Part shown: in pieces, positions 59,690 to 64,000 of the stretch
How positions within the stretch are numbered: position 1 is the stretch's first letter
How the letters are laid out: every line of letters begins with the position of its first letter
Position numbers and translations under genes: made by a program
The notes under the pieces: model-generated
Told to the model about the DNA's origin: nothing
Database searches by the model: none
What the model saw: only the letters and a program-made list of their open reading frames with translations
NCBI GenBank assembly: GCA_944800085.1
Contig: CALYLO010000003.1
Span: forward strand, 1-64,000
Source: Paenibacillus melissococcoides
GTDB lineage: Bacteria > Bacillota > Bacilli > Paenibacillales > Paenibacillaceae
DNA length: 64,000 nucleotides
Reading direction: 5' to 3'

Positions 59690-60682
59690 ATGGATCCACT
59701 TGTTAGCACCCTGCTTATCGGGGCGATTATTGTTATCGCTCTAAGTGTGTTTTTCAGCTTTTTCCCGGTCATGCTCTGGATATCCGCCATTGCATCCGGA
59801 GTCCGCATCGGCATTATTACGTTGGTGGCGATGCGACTGCGCCGGGTCACCCCGAGCCGGATCGTCAATCCGATGATCAAGGCGACGAAGGCGGGACTTG
59901 GCTTGTCCATCAACCAACTGGAGAGCCATTACCTTGCCGGAGGTAATGTTGACCGTGTTGTCAATGCCCTTATCGCGGCGCAGCGGGCCAACATCAGCCT
60001 CGAATTCGAGCGTGCCGCCGCGATCGATTTGGCGGGCCGCGACGTTCTGCAGGCGGTGCAAATGAGCGTTAACCCGCGCGTCATCGAGACGCCGATCGTC
60101 GCTGCGGTGGCGAAGGACGGGATCGAGGTCAAGGTTCGCGCCCGCGTGACGGTTCGGGCCAATATCGACCGTCTCGTCGGGGGCGCCGGGGAAGAGACGA
60201 TTATCGCCCGTGTCGGCGAAGGTATCGTTACGACGGTCGGTTCGAGCTCCACGCACAAGGATGTTTTGGAGAATCCCGACCTTATTTCCCGCACTGTGCT
60301 TGGCAAAGGTCTTGATGCCGGAACCGCGTTCGAAATTCTGTCCATCGATATCGCCGATGTCGACGTAGGCAAGAACATCGGTGCGCATCTGCAGACCGAG
60401 CAAGCGGAAGCAGACAAGCGCATCGCTCAGGCGAAGGCCGAGGAGCGCCGCGCGATGGCGGTCGCGGAAGAGCAGGAGATGAAGGCCCGCGTCGTCGAGA
60501 TGCGCGCTCGCGTCGTTCAGTCCGAATCCGAGGTTCCGATCGCGATGGCGGATGCTCTTCGCACAGGCAAGCTCGGGGTCATGGATTACATGAACCTGAA
60601 AAACATCGAAGCCGACACCCATATGCGCGGCACGCTCGGCAAAATGGGCGAAAACGGCAGCGGCAACAAATCGGAAAGCTAG
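59690..60682 (+). CDS. floA: FloA flotillin-like protein
   Basis: A 330-residue protein: membrane hairpin at residues ~5-47 ([31 protein letters not shown]), then an SPFH-type region ([33 protein letters not shown]) and a long helix with EA-rich repeats ([20 protein letters not shown]). Scaffold of functional membrane microdomains. Second gene of the candidate SigW operon. Confidence 0.95.
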   Translation: MDPLVSTLLIGAIIVIALSVFFSFFPVMLWISAIASGVRIGIITLVAMRLRRVTPSRIVNPMIKATKAGLGLSINQLESHYLAGGNVDRVVNALIAAQRANISLEFERAAAIDLAGRDVLQAVQMSVNPRVIETPIVAAVAKDGIEVKVRARVTVRANIDRLVGGAGEETIIARVGEGIVTTVGSSSTHKDVLENPDLISRTVLGKGLDAGTAFEILSIDIADVDVGKNIGAHLQTEQAEADKRIAQAKAEERRAMAVAEEQEMKARVVEMRARVVQSESEVPIAMADALRTGKLGVMDYMNLKNIEADTHMRGTLGKMGENGSGNKSES

Positions 60683-60692
60683 GCGATGAGCC

Positions 60693-61190
60693 ATGGATAT
60701 CTTTGAAAAGGTATTGCGTTTTCTGTTGAACAATCCATTTCTGGCTGTCATTCTGATCGGCTTTGTGTTCTCCATCTTACGGAAGGGCAACAAGCCGGCC
60801 AATCGGATGCCGAGCTTCGGCGGCGATACGGCGGGGCAGCGGCCGGGCTCCGAACCGGACGATCGCGATGCTGAGCCAGATGACATGCACGAAGAGGAGC
60901 GGTCCTATCCGGTCTACCCGGTCTATAGGGAGGAGGAGCGCGGCTCCCTGGCCGGGATGCCGCAAGGATATTCTTCGGAGGACAGCATTACGCTGGAAGA
61001 GAGAGTTGCCGCGATGAAGCCTGCGGTGCGTCCGGCCGGCGCTGCGCGGCATGAGAATTCAAGCAAGAAGGAATCCGCCGCTGCCGCCCACGCCGCGATT
61101 CGCCCGGAGGAGGCGCTGAAGGGCGTGCTCTGGTCCGAGATTTTGGAACCGCCGCGGGCAAAGCGGCCATATGGCCGCCGCTCTTCCTGA
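60693..61190 (+). CDS. Membrane-anchored acidic protein (YqfB position)
   Basis: A 165-residue protein: one N-terminal helix (LLNNPFLAVILIGFVFSIL), then a Pro/Glu/Asp-rich, probably disordered region and a short C-terminal motif (IRPEEALKGVLWSEILEPPRAKRPYGRR). Its position after floA matches yqfB, and it may be a floA-associated factor. Ten bases separate it from floA. Confidence 0.65.
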   Translation: MDIFEKVLRFLLNNPFLAVILIGFVFSILRKGNKPANRMPSFGGDTAGQRPGSEPDDRDAEPDDMHEEERSYPVYPVYREEERGSLAGMPQGYSSEDSITLEERVAAMKPAVRPAGAARHENSSKKESAAAAHAAIRPEEALKGVLWSEILEPPRAKRPYGRRSS

Positions 61191-61288
61191 GCGGATCTAC
61201 TCGGTACGAAGCGGCTTCTCGCCTGTTCGGGATGCTCGCCTGTTCAGCGGTGACTATGTTTTTGTTGAGTCGGCTCTGAGCGCCGCAA

Positions 61289-61349
61289 GCTAGGCCCGCG
61301 CGGGAATGATGTTACGGGGTACCGTACGCTTCGCGGGTCTGGCTTTTTT
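61289..61349 (+). terminator. Terminator of the nfeD-floA operon
   Basis: GCTAGGCCCGCG pairs (with two mismatches) with CGCGGGTCTGGC, followed by TTTTTT. Confidence 0.6.
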
Positions 61350-61472
61350 CGTTGCGTGGGCAGGGAATGGCGTTAGGGACTTCTCTATTGGCTGGTATAC
61401 TGCTTGAATCCTGCTCAAATGCAGGATTTTTCTCTTGTTGAAGCGATTTGGGTGAAAATTGCTGCGAAACAG

Positions 61473-63008
61473 CACTAGCCTTGCACCAAACCTGACATGA
61501 AAAATATATTTCTCATTAATTACTTTTTCTTCAATTTATTGATCGATTATATCTGGTAACTCATAAAAAAATCTCCTAATGTTGAAGGATAGGCATGTTA
61601 CCCATTCCCTCACCAAAAGGAGAAAAGACCATGGGTACTATACCAGATCAGACCGTCATTTGTAAATGCCTAAATTTGATTCAGCTCTCGGACGACGAAT
61701 TCCCAATCTTCAATTATCGACGAAAGTTTACACTCGTGAGAGCGATCAAACTACTCATTGATGCTCAATTGAATAAACGCACGGACCTCGAAGATATCTG
61801 CAACGCGTTGCGTGCGAACGAACAGCTGCAGCAGGCGATCCACTTGAAATCCATTAGCGCTTCCCAACTCGTACGTACACTCAGAGCGTTGCCTTTACCG
61901 GTGTTGCAGCAGCTATGGATTCAAGTGACACAACGTTTGCAACAACTTTATCCGAAGCAGGGTATCCCCGGCATCGGGAAACTGAGCATTGTCGATTCAA
62001 CGGTACTTACACTCCCTGATGTCGCTGGAAAATGGGCCTACTGCTCCAAACACAGCAACGGGGTAAAGATCCACACCAAACTTGCTGTTTGCGACCCGGA
62101 TACCGTCTATCCCGAAAACATTGTTTGTTCCACACGAGGCGTTGCTGACAGCGAAGTGGCTTTGGATCTGGTGATCGATAAAGATGCCATTCATGTTTTG
62201 GATCGCGGGTACATCACATATGGTCACTATAAGCAGTGGCTGGATGATAATCTACGCTTCGTGGCACGCATTAAGAAAAGCAACAAGACGGCGATCATCT
62301 GCGAGCACGAGATCGATGAAACGACGCCTGTGGTGCGTGATGCTGACGTGATCGTGAGCTACAAGGATGAAGAAGGCCATGTGATAGAAGCCCAGCTCCG
62401 GTTAGTGGAGTATACCGATGAGAAGAACCGCCAGTACCGTGTGCTTACGAATGTCTGGGATAAGTCCGCAGCCCAAATCTGCGAGATTTATCGGCGCCGC
62501 TGGATGATTGAATTATTCTTTAAATGGATGAAGCAACATATGAGCTTAGTCCATTTGTACAGTTTCCATCCAGAGGCAGTATGGAACCAGATTTTTTTAG
62601 CCTTCATCGCATATGGTTTAGTCATGTTGGTCCGGAAGGAGGCTGACACCACTCAAACGCTATGGTCATTTCTAAAGCTGCTTCGGGTCTATATGAATAA
62701 AACGTGGGATCAATTTTTGATGGCACTGCACCGCAAACCAACCAAGCACTCGAAGGGCAGGCGGAAGAAACGAAAGGGTGGTCGACCACGAAAACACCCA
62801 AAGCAATGTAAGACCGTTAAAGTGGTGATTAAATAGGTAATAATGGCATATTAACATTTGATGGTAACATGTTCCTATGGTTTAGTAGGAGATCGACTTT
62901 TGGCTTTGCTAGGAAAAAAGAAACTGTAAATATATATAAATAATGATTATTAGTTCCGTATCTGGAGTTTAAAGTCTTCTTCATGTCAGGTTCTATGCAA
63001 CGCTAGTG
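61473..63008 (+). mobile_element. IS4-family element with 9-bp target duplication
   Basis: Ends are a 29-base imperfect inverted repeat: CACTAGC-n-TTGCA-n3-AACCTGACATGAA on the left and its complement on the right (25 of 29 match). GCGAAACAG flanks both sides (61464-61472 and 63009-63017), the target duplication. Length 1536. The transposase is intact. Confidence 0.9.
61631..62836 (+). CDS. IS4-family transposase (DDE)
   Basis: A 401-residue protein from ATG 61631 behind AAAAGGAG. DDE motif: LSIVDSTVLTLPD (first Asp, about 118), VLDRGYITYGHYKQW (second Asp, about 200) and the Y-(2)-R-(3)-E-(6)-K signature YRRRWMIELFFKWMKQH (Glu about 301). The basic tail KGRRKKRKGGRPRKHPKQ is probably DNA-binding. 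No frameshift, so potentially active. Confidence 0.93.
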   Translation: MGTIPDQTVICKCLNLIQLSDDEFPIFNYRRKFTLVRAIKLLIDAQLNKRTDLEDICNALRANEQLQQAIHLKSISASQLVRTLRALPLPVLQQLWIQVTQRLQQLYPKQGIPGIGKLSIVDSTVLTLPDVAGKWAYCSKHSNGVKIHTKLAVCDPDTVYPENIVCSTRGVADSEVALDLVIDKDAIHVLDRGYITYGHYKQWLDDNLRFVARIKKSNKTAIICEHEIDETTPVVRDADVIVSYKDEEGHVIEAQLRLVEYTDEKNRQYRVLTNVWDKSAAQICEIYRRRWMIELFFKWMKQHMSLVHLYSFHPEAVWNQIFLAFIAYGLVMLVRKEADTTQTLWSFLKLLRVYMNKTWDQFLMALHRKPTKHSKGRRKKRKGGRPRKHPKQCKTVKVVIK

Positions 63009-63017
63009 GCGAAACAG

Positions 63018-63699
63018 CAGCATTTTGGCCTGATTTGGGCTCAGCAACCCGATAACGAGTGATTTTCCTGCAGATGTGCAGGATTTCTTGTTCGGTGACT
63101 CGATGTCCAGAAAATGCTGTAAAATTGCAGTTTTCAGCATTCATCCGCGCCAACCAGGTCCCTTTTTAACCAGATAGCTCGACAGGGTTTATTACGTAAC
63201 CGATAGCCTCCATTCAGCCCGTTGTCCCCCAACCCGCTAACCAGCCCCAGACCTAGCCAAGGCCCCTGTAACCACTTTTCGCGGGCGATGGCCAAATCTC
63301 GAGCGAGGGGCCATTGGCCTGCTTCCAGGCCGCCGGCGGAAAAGCGATGCCAAGCCGTAATGATGCTGCCGCAACGCGCCCTTGAAATTCGATGCCCCTC
63401 TAAACGACTCACTCCCTCCAATGAAGAAACACCCCTTGCCCGGCGATGCGCCCTCGTCGTCCCACGCTCCTACGTTCCCGCGTTCCCGCATGACGGCAGC
63501 GAGCTTTCGTGGTCCCGCGTTCCCGCGTGACGGCAGCGAGCTTTCGTGGTCCCGCGTTCCCCGTGACGGCAGGAGCTTTCGTCGTCCCGCGTTCCCGCGT
63601 CGAGCTTTCGCCGTCTCCCTTTCATCCGTTCTCCCATATTTCATAATCCGGCCTTGTTCCGCATAGGTTGTAAAGTACAGGAAGGGGGCCTTTGCCACA
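63018..63699. other. Noncoding interval before yqfC
   Basis: Apart from the second REP-like unit and the 37-base tandem array, I see no gene. Several open frames are low-complexity and overlap on both strands. Confidence 0.5.
63481..63615. repeat. 37-bp tandem repeat array upstream of yqfC
   Basis: Units at 63481-63517 and 63518-63554 are nearly identical (CGTTCCCGC, then GACGGCAGCGAGCTTTCGTG and GTCCCG). They are followed by a 35-base unit (63555-63589) and a partial one (63590-63615). Degenerate half units lie just upstream (63456-63480). Confidence 0.85.
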
Positions 63700-63993
63700 A
63701 TGAGCCGCATTGCCCGCAAATTGCGCCAGTGGTCCGTAAATTGGTTCGATCTGCCGCAGGATATGATCACGGATATGCCCCGTCTGGTCATGACCGGCAA
63801 TCGCAAGCTGGTCGTAGAGAACCATCAGGGCATTCTTCACTTCTCCGATCAGCATATGCGACTCGCCTTGGCAGCGGGCCAACTGGAAGTGTACGGAACC
63901 GACTTGACGATTCGCGCCATCTATACCGAGGAAATCTGTATCGAGGGCGTTATTAACGATATCAAGTATCACGGAACGGGGGGAACGTCGTGA
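63700..63993 (+). CDS. yqfC: Sporulation protein YqfC
   Basis: A 97-residue protein: RKLRQWSVNWFDLPQDMITD, PRLVMTGNRKLVVENHQGIL, and GQLEVYGTDLTIRAIYTEEI. It matches the YqfC family, expressed under SigE in the mother cell. The stop overlaps the yqfD start (GTGA), the conserved yqfC-yqfD pair of spore-formers, and shows the host makes endospores. Confidence 0.92.
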   Translation: MSRIARKLRQWSVNWFDLPQDMITDMPRLVMTGNRKLVVENHQGILHFSDQHMRLALAAGQLEVYGTDLTIRAIYTEEICIEGVINDIKYHGTGGTS

Positions 63994-64000
63994 AAGCTCC
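63990..64000 (+). CDS. yqfD: YqfD sporulation protein, start only
   Basis: GTG 63990, seven bases after GGGGGGAA, overlapping the yqfC stop. Only three codons are in the window; identity rests on the invariable yqfC-yqfD pairing. Confidence 0.6.

Larger units (their letters stand above)
61409..63140. repeat. Tandem intergenic repeat units, split by the IS4 element
   Basis: Two related units start with a TCCTGC-N6-GCAGGA palindrome (61409-61426 and 63066-63083), each continuing with GGATTT and CTTGTT, then AAAAT-TGCTG-type sequence. With the insertion and one target copy removed, the palindromes are ~112 bases apart. They resemble REP-like intergenic repeats. Confidence 0.5.

Noticed and set aside
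63481..63615. CRISPR array
   Set aside because: Repeats are directly adjacent with no unique spacers and no cas genes nearby.
63222..63806. Open frames across the 37-base tandem array
   Set aside because: They repeat the array translation and overlap yqfC in another frame; no SD.

Overview
The window looks like a chromosomal segment of a Paenibacillus-type Firmicute. Protein genes have Shine-Dalgarno (SD) starts including TTG and GTG, GC is fairly high in the core genes, and the core order follows the Bacillus subtilis yqe/yqf neighbourhood: lepA end, hemW, hrcA-grpE-dnaK-dnaJ, prmA-rsmE-mtaB, rpsU-yqeY-nfeD-floA-yqfC-yqfD. The genus is inferred from synteny and protein flavour only; no database was searched.

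Layout. (1) 1-12.6 kb is the right part of a PBSX-type prophage: a baseplate gene wrecked by frameshifts, tail and fibre genes, xkdX, a holin/three-domain endolysin lysis cassette, a lipoprotein and small cargo genes. It carries an IS110 copy and an IS1182-like element. It ends in a remnant of the lepA 3' end, so the phage appears to have integrated there. (2) 12.7-17.1 kb: hemW, a GNAT gene behind an Fnr/ArcR-type box, a broken small membrane gene, a perfect CIRCE operator with its promoter, then a second, inverted IS110 inserted between CIRCE and hrcA. (3) 17.1-23.7 kb: the heat-shock operon hrcA, group III chaperonin, grpE, dnaK, dnaJ. (4) 23.8-27.6 kb: ABC exporter with a two-component system. 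(5) 27.6-32.4 kb: a glycerophosphodiester/glycerol-3-phosphate unit (ugpA-ugpE-ugpB-glpQ) divergent from glpP, with a terminator in the ugpA leader. (6) 32.5-42 kb: small conserved genes, prmA, an M50 protease, rsmE, mtaB, a Nudix hydrolase, deoC, a Na/Pi transporter, an rRNA methyltransferase and a DUF1835 protein. (7) 42-55.1 kb: addB-addA-sbcD-sbcC, the double-strand-break repair block. (8) 55.1-56 kb: a perfect Fnr-type box centred at -41.5 from a predicted start, a strongly structured RNA region with two U-tract terminators, and a Tyr/Gly-rich protein. (9) 56-64 kb: hydrolase, HIT protein, rpsU-yqeY, a probable SigW operon nfeD-floA-yqfB-like, an IS4 element with 9-bp target duplication inside tandem intergenic repeats, then yqfC-yqfD.

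The most notable signals are the IS110 that separates the heat-shock operon from its CIRCE promoter, the Fnr-positioned promoter feeding a structured RNA, the paired IS110 elements with long 5' noncoding ends (candidate bridge RNA) abutting Shine-Dalgarno sequences, the lepA attachment site, and the GlpP/ugp attenuation unit.
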